A stretch of 39,475 nucleotides of DNA from an uncultured Lachnospiraceae bacterium (GTDB lineage: Bacteria; Bacillota; Clostridia; Lachnospirales; Lachnospiraceae), in the NCBI GenBank assembly GCA_910588965.1, contig CAJUSO010000032.1, positions 1-39,475 on the forward strand, in the 5' to 3' direction. A program made the position numbers and the translations under genes. Position 1 is the stretch's first letter, and each line of letters starts with the position of its first letter. Shown one piece after another: positions 22,315 through 30,732 of the stretch. The notes beneath the pieces are model-generated. The model was not told where the DNA came from. It did not search any database and worked only from the letters and a program-made list of their open reading frames with translations.

Positions 22315-24495
22315 CTAAAGGTTCACAATCTCCCCCTGCCTATCCAGGTATGACTGGATCCTCCCACGTATTTCCCTATGCTCTGGGGCCATCAGCTGCC
22401 TGTCCTCCGCCAGAATCCGGTTTGCTTCTTCCGAAGCCAGCTTTAGGACATCCGCATTCTGGTAGATATCCCCCAAACGGAATTCCAACAGCCCGCTTTG
22501 CCGGATTCCGAAGAAATCCCCCGGGCCCCGCAGCTTTAAGTCTTCACTTGCTATGTAAAACCCGTCGTTGGATTGGTTCAGGATCTCTAAGCGTTTCTGC
22601 GCCTTCTTGGAATCCGTAGTATGGACCATAATACAGTAAGACTGGCTGCTGCCCCTGCCCACGCGCCCCCTGAGCTGATGGAGCTGTGCCAGGCCAAACC
22701 GCTGGGCATCCTCCACCATCATCACTGTGGCATTGGGCACATTCACCCCCACTTCGATTACCGTCGTAGACACCAGCACCTGTATCTCATTCCTGGCAAA
22801 CTGCTCCATAATTAGGTTCTTCCTGCCAGATTTCATCTTCCCATGAAGGCATTCCACCACAATGCCTTGGGGCATCTGTCCCTGCAGCATCTGGGCATAA
22901 TCTGTCACATTTTCCATATCCAGCCCTTCGCTTTCCTCCACCAGCGGGCAAATCACATAGGCTTGGTGCCCCTTGGCAAGTTCTTTTTCCAGAAAACGGT
23001 AGGAAGCAGGCCTTGCTTTTTTCCCAACCACGCAGCTTTTCACTGGAAGCCGCTTGGCTGGGACTTCGTCCACCACAGATATGTCCAAATCCCCATATAA
23101 GATAATGGCAAGCGTCCGGGGAATCGGCGTTGCGCTCATGACCAGCACATGGGGCTGCGCCCCTTTTTGGAACAAGGATTCCCGCTGTTTCACCCCGAAG
23201 CGGTGCTGCTCATCCGTAACCACAAGCGCCAGGTTATCAAACAGCGCCTGCTCCTGGATAAGCGCATGGGTCCCAATCACCATGGCATTGGGGTAAATCT
23301 GCATCCGTTCATAAGCCTGCCGTTTTTCCTTTTTCGTCAGAGAGCCGGTCAGCAGGATGACAGGAACCCGCAGCCCATTGGATTGGCACAAACTTGTAAA
23401 AGTCTGGTAATGCTGTACCGCCAGCACTTCGGTAGGGGCCATCAGGGCAGACTGGTAACCAGCCTGGGCGGCATCCAACATCGACAGGAATGCTAAGATA
23501 GTTTTCCCAGACCCCACGTCTCCCTGCACCAGCCGCTGCATCACCTTCTTCCCCCGCAAATCCCGGCGTATTTCCAGCAAGGTGCGTTCCTGCGCCTTGG
23601 TGAGCTGGTAAGGCAGCTTTGCGGCTACTTGGTCTGCCCATAGGCTGCTGCTTCCTTCCAGGGGCAGGAAGGCAAAATCATTCACGACTTCCTCCATCTG
23701 CTCCTTCTGCAGGCCTGCAGACAGGATAAACTGGAAAAACTCATCAAAAACCAGCCGCCGCCTGGCCTGTTCCAGCGCTTCTTCGCTGCCTGGGAAATGG
23801 ATATTTTCTATTGCAAAGTTATATTCTGCAAGCTGGCAGCGCCCCCGTACTTCCTCTGGCAGGTAATCCACGGATAAATCCAGTTCCTCCAGCACCTTTT
23901 TCACCGTCTGGGAAACCTTATTTTTCCCCAATCCCGCCGTCAGGGGATAGCAAGGCCACAGGCTTTGCTGCATGGACTGGTATTTTTCCGGCGCGAAAAC
24001 CTGGGGCTGCTCCATATGGAATGCCTGCCCTTTGCGGGCAGCCTTCCCCACTAAGACAAACCATTGCCCTATTTTCAGCGTATTCTTCAGATACGGCATC
24101 CGGAACCACACAAATTCCGCCTTCACCCCCTGTTCCTGCACGGTAAGCGAGGTCACCTGCATATTCCGCCCCGCCCGCACAAAAGGAGCCTGGCTTACCC
24201 GCAAAGCTATTGCCACTGCCTGCCCTGCCCTTCTTGCCCCCCCTCCTGCTGCAACCCCTTCCGCCTGCCCTGCCCTTCTTGTTCCCCCTCCTGCTGCAAC
24301 CCCTTCCGACTGCCCCGCCTCTTCCCCTAAGATGCCTGGTAAATCTGCAATATGCGCCACGGGCGGCAGCCTTTCATAATCCCTAGGATAATGAAGGAGC
24401 ATATCGCCTACGGTATATACTCCCAGATTATGGAATAGCTGTTCTGTTTTTGCCCCAATGCCCTTTAATTCCCCAATCCCGGATGTATGTTCCAT
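22315..24495 (-). CDS. recG: ATP-dependent DNA helicase RecG
   Basis: A 726-aa branch-migration helicase that remodels stalled replication forks and Holliday junctions. Walker A is GDVGSGKT (residues 325-332), motif II is DEQH (428-431, the RecG variant of DExH), motif III is MSATPIPRTLA, and the C-terminal helicase motif QLRGRVGRG is present. The N-terminal wedge region carries an unusual Gly/Ala/Arg-rich insertion, a 15-residue unit repeated twice (61-75 and 76-90). ATG 24495 is behind AAGGAAGGAG. A promoter lies at 24605-24633. Order relative to the DAK2 and Asp23 genes is as in other Firmicutes. Confidence 0.95.
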   Translation of the reverse strand: MEHTSGIGELKGIGAKTEQLFHNLGVYTVGDMLLHYPRDYERLPPVAHIADLPGILGEEAGQSEGVAAGGGTRRAGQAEGVAAGGGARRAGQAVAIALRVSQAPFVRAGRNMQVTSLTVQEQGVKAEFVWFRMPYLKNTLKIGQWFVLVGKAARKGQAFHMEQPQVFAPEKYQSMQQSLWPCYPLTAGLGKNKVSQTVKKVLEELDLSVDYLPEEVRGRCQLAEYNFAIENIHFPGSEEALEQARRRLVFDEFFQFILSAGLQKEQMEEVVNDFAFLPLEGSSSLWADQVAAKLPYQLTKAQERTLLEIRRDLRGKKVMQRLVQGDVGSGKTILAFLSMLDAAQAGYQSALMAPTEVLAVQHYQTFTSLCQSNGLRVPVILLTGSLTKKEKRQAYERMQIYPNAMVIGTHALIQEQALFDNLALVVTDEQHRFGVKQRESLFQKGAQPHVLVMSATPIPRTLAIILYGDLDISVVDEVPAKRLPVKSCVVGKKARPASYRFLEKELAKGHQAYVICPLVEESEGLDMENVTDYAQMLQGQMPQGIVVECLHGKMKSGRKNLIMEQFARNEIQVLVSTTVIEVGVNVPNATVMMVEDAQRFGLAQLHQLRGRVGRGSSQSYCIMVHTTDSKKAQKRLEILNQSNDGFYIASEDLKLRGPGDFFGIRQSGLLEFRLGDIYQNADVLKLASEEANRILAEDRQLMAPEHREIRGRIQSYLDRQGEIVNL
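24218..24307 (-). repeat. Two tandem 45-bp repeats inside recG
   Basis: Copies 24218-24262 and 24263-24307 differ at only a few bases and keep the frame. They encode GQSEGVAAGGGTRRA and GQAEGVAAGGGARRA in the wedge-domain region. Confidence 0.9.
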
Positions 24496-24604
24496 ATCCC
24501 GCTCCTTCCTTCAGGCGAAAAACCTGTCCTATTGATATCTGATATCTTCCCCTAAATCATCATCCCTATATCCGTGCATGTACGGCACTTGGACCAGTTG
24601 ATTT

Positions 24605-24633
24605 AGTATAACATAGGCAACCCATGCTTTCAA
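24605..24633 (-). promoter_or_regulatory. SigA promoter of recG
   Basis: On the minus strand: TTGAAA (24633-24628), a 17-bp spacer and TATACT (24610-24605), about 110 bases before the recG start. The gap between it and the DAK2 gene holds no other gene. Confidence 0.7.
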
Positions 24634-24791
24634 CCTCGTTCCCTTTTTCCCCATCTGCCGCAAGGCTGTCCCTGCCTTTCCTAATCATCCCACAGCCTGC
24701 AAAACAGGCTGCCAGAAAAGGAATCCATCCCCATTTCCAGCAGCCTGCCCGCAATCCTTGCCATCCTGCAGCGTCCTGCAGGTATCCTTCT

Positions 24792-26498
24792 TTATTCCAC
24801 TGATATCAGATAATAATAAATCGGCTGCCCCCCATAATGTACCTCCACTTCACATCCTGGGTACGTTTCCCCGATTTCTTCCCCTAGCTTCTGTGCCGTC
24901 CCCTCTTCCACGTCCTGGCCATAGTAAATGCTGATAATCGCTGAATCCCCATCTACCAGCTGCCCTACCATGTCCTTCGTCACCTGCTCCATGTCCCCGC
25001 CGACGGACAGGATGGAACTATCCCCCATCCCCATGTAATCCCCTTGCTTAATCTCTTTATCGTCAATAAGCGTATCCCGCACCGCATAAGTCACCTGCCC
25101 GGTCTTAACGCTGGAAAGCTCCTCTGCCATCCGTGCCGCATTCTCCTCCGGCGTGCTGTCCGGCATATAATTAATCAGCGCTGTAATCCCCTGGGGCACG
25201 GTCTTTGTGGGAACCACATAGATGTTCTTCTCCTCCATCAGGGAAGCCGCCTGGTTTGCGGCCAATATAATATTCTTATTGTTCGGCAGGATAAAAATAT
25301 TGTCTGCATTTACTTCTTCAATGGCATTCAACATGTCCTCCGTGCTGGGGTTCATGGTCTGCCCCCCAGCGATAATATAATCCACGCCAAGGCCCTGGAA
25401 AATCTCATTAATCCCCTCTCCAATCGAAACGGAAATAAAGCCCATTTCTTTCTTAGGCGCCCTATGCGCCTCTTCTTCTAAGGCCACCCGTTCCTGCCGC
25501 CTCTTCTCATCCGCCTGCTTCTGCTCTTTGGCGGCCTTCTGGGCATCTTTTATCAGCTTCTCCTGGTGCTCTTCCCGCATATTGTCAATTTTAATCTTAC
25601 TCAGGGAACCGTAGGTCAATGCACGCTGAATTACCAATCCTGGGTCATTGGTATGTACATGTACCTTCGTAATCTCTTCATCTGCAACTACCACAATGGA
25701 ATCCCCAACGGATTCCAGATAGGCCTTAAAATCTATCTCGCCCTTTTCCCCCAAGGGACGGTCCAGCACAACGATAAATTCTGTACAATACCCAAACTTA
25801 ATATCCTGCTCTGCCTGCTGGGAAATCCTGGTTACGCCGCCGCTTGCCTGTACACCCTCCAAAGTATAGTCTGCCACCTTGCCGACCAAAGCGTCATAAG
25901 CGCCCTGCAGGACGGTAACCAGCCCCTGTCCGCCAGAATCCACAACGCCTGCCTGCTTCAGCACGGGCAGCATCTCCGGCGTCTGGCTCAGTACATATTC
26001 TGCATGCTGGATAACCTGCGCCAGGAAAACTTCCAGATCATCCGTCTCCCCGATAAGCTCCAGGGCTTTATCCGCAGCGCCCTTGGCTACTGTCAGGATG
26101 GTGCCCTCCTTGGGCTTCATAACGGCCTTATAGGCGGTCTCCACTGCCTTCTGGAAGGCATCGCTTAGGATGACCGCGTCCAAAAGTTCATATTTGCTGA
26201 TGCCCTTGGTAAAGCCGCGGAACAGCTGGGAGAGGATAACGCCGGAATTCCCCCTTGCGCCCCGCAGGGAGCCTGAAGAGATGGCCTTGGCAAGGGACGC
26301 CATATCCAGCTCTTCCCCTAACTTCTGGACCTCGGCGGCGGCCGCCATAATGGTCATGGTCATGTTAGTCCCTGTGTCCCCATCCGGCACGGGAAATACG
26401 TTCAATTCATTAATCCATTCCTTTTTCGCTTCTAAGTTCTTGGCGCCTGCCAGGAACATCTTAGCAAGCATCGGTGCTTTTATTGTAGATTTCGCCAC
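24792..26498 (-). CDS. fakA: DAK2/DegV-type protein, FakA-like fatty acid kinase subunit
   Basis: A 568-aa cytoplasmic protein (YloV). The N-terminal DhaL/DAK2 nucleotide-binding domain shows FPVPDGDTGTNM (about residues 35-46) and SGSLRGARGNSGVILSQ. The C-terminal half (SVGEGINEIFQGLG, then NADNIFILPNNKNI) is the YloV middle and C-terminal domain. In staphylococci FakA phosphorylates fatty acids presented by FakB (DegV) proteins. AAGGAGG overlaps the stop of the Asp23 gene; spacing favours GTG 26498 over ATG 26504, which would sit only 2 bases from it. It is in an operon with asp23, following it within 14 bases. Confidence 0.88.
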   Translation of the reverse strand: MAKSTIKAPMLAKMFLAGAKNLEAKKEWINELNVFPVPDGDTGTNMTMTIMAAAAEVQKLGEELDMASLAKAISSGSLRGARGNSGVILSQLFRGFTKGISKYELLDAVILSDAFQKAVETAYKAVMKPKEGTILTVAKGAADKALELIGETDDLEVFLAQVIQHAEYVLSQTPEMLPVLKQAGVVDSGGQGLVTVLQGAYDALVGKVADYTLEGVQASGGVTRISQQAEQDIKFGYCTEFIVVLDRPLGEKGEIDFKAYLESVGDSIVVVADEEITKVHVHTNDPGLVIQRALTYGSLSKIKIDNMREEHQEKLIKDAQKAAKEQKQADEKRRQERVALEEEAHRAPKKEMGFISVSIGEGINEIFQGLGVDYIIAGGQTMNPSTEDMLNAIEEVNADNIFILPNNKNIILAANQAASLMEEKNIYVVPTKTVPQGITALINYMPDSTPEENAARMAEELSSVKTGQVTYAVRDTLIDDKEIKQGDYMGMGDSSILSVGGDMEQVTKDMVGQLVDGDSAIISIYYGQDVEEGTAQKLGEEIGETYPGCEVEVHYGGQPIYYYLISVE

Positions 26499-26511
26499 TT
26501 CCATTTCCTCC

Positions 26512-26868
26512 TTAATCAATCACTCTGACACCTTCTACAAAGATGTTGATTTTCTCGATTTCCATACCGGTAAACTCCTCTACCTGATATTTCACCGTAC
26601 TGATTAAGTTATCAGAGACAGTGGAAATACTTACCCCATAAGATACAATTACATGGAAGTCCAGTGTAATCTTATTATCCCGCAGGGTGACATTAATCCC
26701 GTGGTTCAGGTAATCACGCTTCAAGAGCCTTACCAGGCCATCCTTCATGTTCACGGCAGCCATGCCCACAATCCCAAAGCACTCCACTGCCACAGAACCC
26801 GCATAAATAGCAATCACATCTGTATTAATTAACACCTTCCCATACTGCGTGTTCACTTGTCCTTTCAT
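26512..26868 (-). CDS. Asp23/Gls24-family envelope stress protein
   Basis: A 118-aa protein of the YloU type. It contains VIAIYAGSVAVECFGIVGMA and LDFHVIVSYGVSISTVSDNLISTVKYQVE, the conserved body of Asp23 proteins, which are small soluble proteins linked to membrane or cell-wall homeostasis. ATG 26868 has GGAGG 7 bases upstream; an extension to 26901 lacks a site. It overlaps nothing and sits just before the fakA-like gene on the same strand, the standard yloU-yloV pairing, and is divergent from rpmB. Confidence 0.88.
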   Translation of the reverse strand: MKGQVNTQYGKVLINTDVIAIYAGSVAVECFGIVGMAAVNMKDGLVRLLKRDYLNHGINVTLRDNKITLDFHVIVSYGVSISTVSDNLISTVKYQVEEFTGMEIEKINIFVEGVRVID

Positions 26869-26918
26869 ACCGCAACCTCCATCTGCGTCAATGCTTGACA
26901 TTCTCCTCGTTATCCTAT

Positions 26919-26924
26919 AGTATA
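26919..26924 (-). promoter_or_regulatory. -10 element of the asp23-fakA operon
   Basis: TATACT on the minus strand, about 50 bases before the Asp23 start. The -35 region upstream (TTTCAT at 18 bp) is a poor match, so only the -10 is claimed. Confidence 0.45.
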
Positions 26925-26986
26925 CCCGTTTTTGCTGAAAAATGAAACATCTATTTTCTCTTTTTTACAAAAAAATGAATTTTCTC

Positions 26987-27015
26987 TTGCATTACGGCCT
27001 TGTTTCTGATAGAAT
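26987..27015 (+). promoter_or_regulatory. SigA promoter of rpmB
   Basis: TTGCAT (26987-26992), a 17-bp spacer and TAGAAT (27010-27015), about 57 bases before ATG 27072. It is divergent from the asp23 promoter. Confidence 0.75.
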
Positions 27016-27071
27016 ACATGTGTTGTGAATTTGCAAAACGGCAGATTTAGTATATGCAAGGAGGTGCAGTG

Positions 27072-27257
27072 ATGGCAAAGTGCAGTATTTGTGGAAAAGG
27101 TGTGCATTTTGGGAACAAAGTCAGCCATTCTCATAGAAGGTCCAACAAAATGTGGAAACCCAATGTAAAATCCGTAAGGTGCAAGGTGAATGGCGGCACC
27201 AAGAAAATGTATGTTTGTACTTCTTGCTTGAAGAGCGGAAGAGTTGAAAGGGCTTAA
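27072..27257 (+). CDS. rpmB: 50S ribosomal protein L28
   Basis: A 61-aa ribosomal protein of the zinc-binding (C+) type: CSICGKG at the N-terminus and CTSCLKSG near the C-terminus provide the CxxC pairs. The basic middle (SHSHRRSNKMWKPN) is typical of L28. ATG 27072 has GGAGGTG 6 bases upstream. It is monocistronic, followed by a terminator, and divergent from yloU-yloV as in Bacillus. Confidence 0.97.
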   Translation: MAKCSICGKGVHFGNKVSHSHRRSNKMWKPNVKSVRCKVNGGTKKMYVCTSCLKSGRVERA

Positions 27258-27284
27258 GCATTCTTTTTCCAGAAGCAGGTACAA

Positions 27285-27324
27285 GGGGCATTCCATTGTT
27301 TTGGGCAATGGGCGGCCCTTTTTC
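27285..27324 (+). terminator. Terminator of rpmB
   Basis: GGGC...CCATTG and CAATGG...GCCC pair with a small internal bulge and are followed by TTTTT (27319-27323). Confidence 0.65.
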
Positions 27325-27404
27325 TCATGGCGCGGGCGCTTCGGGACGGCTCTCTGGCAGAAGCATCCAAAATATTTTGTTTTCACAGTAAGGAGCAGGC
27401 AGAG

Positions 27405-27872
27405 ATGAGAAAATCCAAACGGGAAATCACTGATTTCCATGAAATCCTTGACATCATCCAAAATATGGACACCATCCGGATTGGCATCCATGACGGGAAA
27501 TACCCCTATGTAGTCCCCGTTTCCTTTGGGTATGATTCCGCTGGCGGGAGGCTGGCCTTTTATTTCCATGGCGCCAAGGAAGGCAAAAAGGCCGGGCTGC
27601 TGGCCAAGAACCCCCATGTGTGCGTGGAAGGCGATATCTGCTACCGCTTCAAGGACACCGAATCCTCCGTCACCTGCCTGTACGAGAGCATCATAGCTTA
27701 CGGGAAATGCAGCCTGGCGGAAGGGGATGAGGCTTTGCATGGTTTAGGGCGCATCCTTAGCCACTGCGGGTACGGCGGCCATACCGTCAATAAAAACGCC
27801 TTGCCGGTTACAGCAGTCTATAAAGTAGCGGTGGAATCCATTACGGGCAAATGCAGGGACAAGCACAATTGA
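27405..27872 (+). CDS. Pyridoxamine-5'-phosphate-oxidase-fold protein, NimA-like
   Basis: A 155-aa soluble flavin-binding split-barrel protein. The line DTIRIGIHDGKYPYVVPVSFGYD, then LAFYFHGAKEGKKAGLLAKNPHVCVEGD, is characteristic of the PPOX/nitroimidazole-resistance (Nim) group. The substrate cannot be told from sequence, and most members are simply flavin reductases of unknown role. ATG 27405 has AAGGAG upstream; the frame is open from 27327 without a site. It stands alone after the rpmB terminator. Confidence 0.82.
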   Translation: MRKSKREITDFHEILDIIQNMDTIRIGIHDGKYPYVVPVSFGYDSAGGRLAFYFHGAKEGKKAGLLAKNPHVCVEGDICYRFKDTESSVTCLYESIIAYGKCSLAEGDEALHGLGRILSHCGYGGHTVNKNALPVTAVYKVAVESITGKCRDKHN

Positions 27873-27897
27873 ACGTACATAGGTCTGGCCCCATGTT

Positions 27898-28035
27898 TTA
27901 ACAGCAGAATAAATTATAGCCCAACAGCAGCAATACAAAGATAATTAAAATCCCAAACACTTCATTCGGCAGGAAGAACATGATTGCCATGCCTACCGCT
28001 ATCCAAAAAAAGATAAATCCAATCAGCCTTTTCAT
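27898..28035 (-). CDS. 45-aa small membrane protein
   Basis: A short gene: ATG at 28035, 45 codons, stop 27900-27898. The product is two hydrophobic segments around a short turn (LIGFIFFWIAVGMAIMFFL, PNEVF, then a second segment ILIIFVLLLLGYNLFCC). The pattern FFWIxxGMAIMxFLP...LGYNLFCC is one I recall from Clostridia small proteins of unknown function, which supports it being real. The ribosome binding site is weak (GGTGAT). A -10-like TATACT lies about 35-40 bases upstream (near 28070). Confidence 0.6.
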   Translation of the reverse strand: MKRLIGFIFFWIAVGMAIMFFLPNEVFGILIIFVLLLLGYNLFCC

Positions 28036-28221
28036 GGCATCACCAAAGGGGAACGTCTATTAATATAGTATATGTTTCCCCTTGGTTAAAATTACCCTGT
28101 TCTCATTTCGCGGATGATTCCCTATCCCCTTCCAGCGGTTAAACACGCAGGCAAAAAAGCCAGAGGCCTGAGGAACTGCATTTCCCCAAACCTCCGGCCA
28201 GCATACGCACCATCCGCCTGC

Positions 28222-28644
28222 CTACTCCACATTCAGCTGCTGCGCCAGTTCTTCCGCTGCTGCTTCTTTGGCATCAACGTCTGCCATATCTGGGCTACCC
28301 TCCTTTTGGGATTTCTTGTTGGCAAACTTATTCACAAAATCGGGCACCATATCCAAAATCTTGGTGATGCTGTCCTGGTTCTTGATGTTGACTAGCTTGG
28401 TGCACCCATCCTGGATAACCAAAACGGCGCTCGGGGCAATGCGCCCGCCTAAGCCTCCAGCAGCGTTATTCTTCTTCTCCTGGCAGAATGCGCCTGCGGC
28501 TACGCCAAAAGAAACCTCTACCAATGGCAGGATAATCGTATCCCCAATATGCACCGCATCCCCTACCACGGTTTTTGTGCTGATGAAACTGTCCATCCCT
28601 TTAAACAAAGACTGTACGGTTGTGTTGAAATTATTTTCCTGCAT
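28222..28644 (-). CDS. gerW: Sporulation protein GerW/YtfJ
   Basis: A 140-aa protein. The central segment GDAVHIGDTIILPLVEVSFGVAAGAF is the signature of the YtfJ/GerW family, and NAAGGLGGRIAPSAVLVIQDG follows it. The acidic C-terminal tail of about 25 residues is variable. In Bacillus, GerW is needed for spore germination, and the gene lies next to ytfI, as here. AGGAGG lies 6-7 bases before ATG 28644. It follows the ytfI gene by 14 bases on the minus strand, so the two are cotranscribed. Confidence 0.93.
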   Translation of the reverse strand: MQENNFNTTVQSLFKGMDSFISTKTVVGDAVHIGDTIILPLVEVSFGVAAGAFCQEKKNNAAGGLGGRIAPSAVLVIQDGCTKLVNIKNQDSITKILDMVPDFVNKFANKKSQKEGSPDMADVDAKEAAAEELAQQLNVE

Positions 28645-28658
28645 AATGTGACCTCCTG

Positions 28659-30278
28659 TTATTTTCGTATGGCTGCAACCAGCCTGTGTATATTTTTATC
28701 TTTCATCAACCGGACAAATGACGGCAGGAAATGCCAAGCCCGGATATATCCTTTGCAGCAAAATGTCCCCTTGATATAAAAGGACTCCCCCATAAAATCC
28801 GGCAGAACGGCGACCTGATACCTGGCCCAAAATGGGATAAGGCTGACAGCGCCCAATACTTCCCCTGTCTGTGCCGGGTCTCCCATACAAAATTCCAGCT
28901 TGCCAACGGCTTGCCTGGGAGCATAATGCCTCAGCAGGGTCTTTACCTCCAGCAATACATGGAGGAACGCCTTTTGATTAGTTTCCTCTAAAACCAATGA
29001 TTTTATGTTTTTGAAACGCACCTTTAAGGATGCAATCTTCTGCCCCATATTTGCTGCCCAAGACCGCAGCGCCTGGAACCATTGAGGTATTTTTAAGAAA
29101 AACAGCTTTAACCGCCCAAAGAGATTCCTCTTGCTGCCTCCATCCTCTGAATGCTGCCCCCCTGATGGCTCTCCTTCCACATCCTTGGAACCCTGCCCCT
29201 TTGATGGCTCTCCTTCCACATCCTTGGAACCCTGCCCCTTTGATGGCTCTTCTTCCACATCCTTGGAACGCCGCCTGTTCCATTGTTCTCCCTCTACGGA
29301 ATGCTGTCCCGCAGATTGTTCCTCTATTTCAGACGGCAGGATTTCCCCTTCTTGTTCCTGGAACCCCCCTTCCATAGAACGATAGGAAGCTTGTTCCTTG
29401 AGCCTCATAAGGGATGGCTGCTCCCTTTGGAATTCCATTAACTCTTCCTTTTGCTTCTGGATAGATGCAATAACCCTCCTTTTCGCCTGCTCCTTTGAAG
29501 ATATTAATCCCCCAAAAGCCCCTGTCTCTTCCAAAGATTCTGCTTCTTCCATAAAGGCCGGCTCTTTCCCTGTTTCTGTTCCTTCCCCCAGGGCTGTTTC
29601 TGTCCCTGTTTCTACTTCTTCCATGGAAGCCTTATTTTCCTCTGTTCCTTCCCTCGGGGCTGCCTCTTTCCCTGTTTCTGTTCCTCCCCTCAGGGCTTCC
29701 TCTTTCCCTGTTTTTGCTTCTTCCATGGAAGCCTTCCCTAACGCTGTTCCTCCCCTCAGGGCTTCCTCTTTCCCTGTTTCCGCTTCTTCCATGGAAGCCT
29801 TCCCTAACGCTGTTCCTCCCCTCAGGGCTTCCTCTTTCCCTGTTTTTGCCTTGCCAAAAGCGGCTGCTTTTTTTATAGCTTTTGCCTGCCCTAAGGCAGA
29901 TGCATCTTTTTTGGTTTCTGCTCCCTTCTTAGAAGGCGCCTCTTCCCCAGATAACGCCCCCTCTGTGGGAGCCGCTCCTTTTATGGTTCCCGCTTTCCTT
30001 TTCTTCCTCTTCCCACGGCCTCCCCCTCCCTGCCGCTTTCTGGGGAACATGGGAATCCCAAGGATGCGGCATTTCCACAAAAAGCCTTCCTCGCCATACC
30101 AAAGCCGTATATAAACGGCATGGAACAGCCAGTGGAAGACTGCCTCCCCCTGTGCCTTTTCTTGTATCTCCAGGCTTATACGGTAGCGGACCGGAACTGC
30201 TACCACTGCTGCTGCAAGCAGCAGAAAAACTGCCAAGAGGATGCCAAGGATTTTTAAAATCAGGAATAGGATTCCCAT
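28659..30278 (-). CDS. ytfI: DUF2953 protein (YtfI), with repeat-rich insertion
   Basis: A 539-aa protein with an N-terminal membrane segment (about 5-28), then the DUF2953 start (VRYRISLEIQEKAQGEAVFHWLFHAVYIRLWYG). The conserved C-terminal part (about 430-539, including LLRHYAPRQAVGKLEFCMGDPAQTG) matches YtfI. Bacillus YtfI is only about 200 aa. The excess, roughly residues 75-380, is a low-complexity Lys/Glu/Ala/Gly tract with a 22-residue repeat and a 13-residue repeat. It is upstream of gerW, and its start overlaps the previous gene's end by 19 bases. It is probably sporulation-linked; the function of the insert is unknown. Confidence 0.85.
   Translation of the reverse strand: MGILFLILKILGILLAVFLLLAAAVVAVPVRYRISLEIQEKAQGEAVFHWLFHAVYIRLWYGEEGFLWKCRILGIPMFPRKRQGGGGRGKRKKRKAGTIKGAAPTEGALSGEEAPSKKGAETKKDASALGQAKAIKKAAAFGKAKTGKEEALRGGTALGKASMEEAETGKEEALRGGTALGKASMEEAKTGKEEALRGGTETGKEAAPREGTEENKASMEEVETGTETALGEGTETGKEPAFMEEAESLEETGAFGGLISSKEQAKRRVIASIQKQKEELMEFQREQPSLMRLKEQASYRSMEGGFQEQEGEILPSEIEEQSAGQHSVEGEQWNRRRSKDVEEEPSKGQGSKDVEGEPSKGQGSKDVEGEPSGGQHSEDGGSKRNLFGRLKLFFLKIPQWFQALRSWAANMGQKIASLKVRFKNIKSLVLEETNQKAFLHVLLEVKTLLRHYAPRQAVGKLEFCMGDPAQTGEVLGAVSLIPFWARYQVAVLPDFMGESFYIKGTFCCKGYIRAWHFLPSFVRLMKDKNIHRLVAAIRK
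29163..29279 (-). repeat. Three tandem 39-bp repeats inside ytfI
   Basis: Copies at 29163, 29202 and 29241 encode SKDVEGEPSKGQG-type units of 13 residues with only a few base differences. Confidence 0.9.
29691..29849 (-). repeat. Tandem 66-bp repeats inside ytfI
   Basis: The unit recurs at 29691, 29757 and 29823 with a 66-bp period and encodes TGKEEALRGGTALGKASMEE-type 22-residue units. Diverged copies continue down to about 29560. Confidence 0.88.
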
Positions 30279-30619
30279 CTTGGACCTTTCTTAGGAAGTT
30301 TTCCTTCCTGCCTCTTCAAGAAATAATCCCTGACATGGAAACCTCCGGTCTTACCATACACATCCATGACAATCCTCCCTGCCAGTTCCATGGCATTTTC
30401 ATACCCTTTTTCAACCCCCACCACCACAAGCCCCTCTTTGGGGTAATATTTTTGCATCAGCTCCCAGGATGGGATGATATCCAGCAGGTTCTGGGGATTG
30501 CTGCTTAGGGTAATTACATAGATATCCAGCTGCCCTGCATTATGGCATATTTTCCATTTTATCCTTCTTTTCTTCCTGGCAATGCCTTCTCCTGCATAAA
30601 ATTCCCTGTCCCAAACCAT
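30260..30619 (-). CDS. Small basic protein of unknown function
   Basis: A 119-aa protein. It begins MVWDREFYAGEGIARKKRRI and carries a compact core (LDIYVITLSSNPQNLLDIIP, then GLVVVGVEKGYENAMELAGRIVMDVYG) but no membrane segment. ATG 30619 has AGGAG 7 bases upstream; a longer frame to 30703 runs into the terminator of the Nudix gene and is rejected. Its end overlaps the ytfI start by 19 bases, which suggests coupling to the ytfI-gerW transcript and a possible sporulation link. I do not recognise the family by name. Confidence 0.72.
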   Translation of the reverse strand: MVWDREFYAGEGIARKKRRIKWKICHNAGQLDIYVITLSSNPQNLLDIIPSWELMQKYYPKEGLVVVGVEKGYENAMELAGRIVMDVYGKTGGFHVRDYFLKRQEGKLPKKGPRWESYS

Positions 30620-30672
30620 CCGCCTTCTCCTATCTAAGAATCCTGCTGACTTTATGAACCTATCTTCCCATA

Positions 30673-30713
30673 TGATAAAAAGGCGCCCGCATGCCGTGAG
30701 CACCTTTTCTTAC
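30673..30713 (-). terminator. Terminator of the Nudix gene
   Basis: On the minus strand AAAAGGTGC (30708-30700) pairs with GCGCCTTTT (30686-30678) across a 13-base loop, with one G-T pair, and is followed by a T-run. The stem has A and T runs on both flanks. Confidence 0.7.
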
Positions 30714-30732
30714 GTGCGGCCCGGCTCCCATA

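Noticed and set aside
24531..24550. GATATC palindromes upstream of recG, echoed in the end of the DAK2 gene
   Set aside because: They are short and low-complexity, and the second copy is coding sequence; probably chance.
24566..24754. 62-codon lipoprotein-like frame
   Set aside because: It starts with TTG without a proper ribosome binding site and overlaps the recG promoter.
26910..27740. 276-codon minus-strand frame
   Set aside because: It runs antisense through rpmB and its promoter, which are certain.
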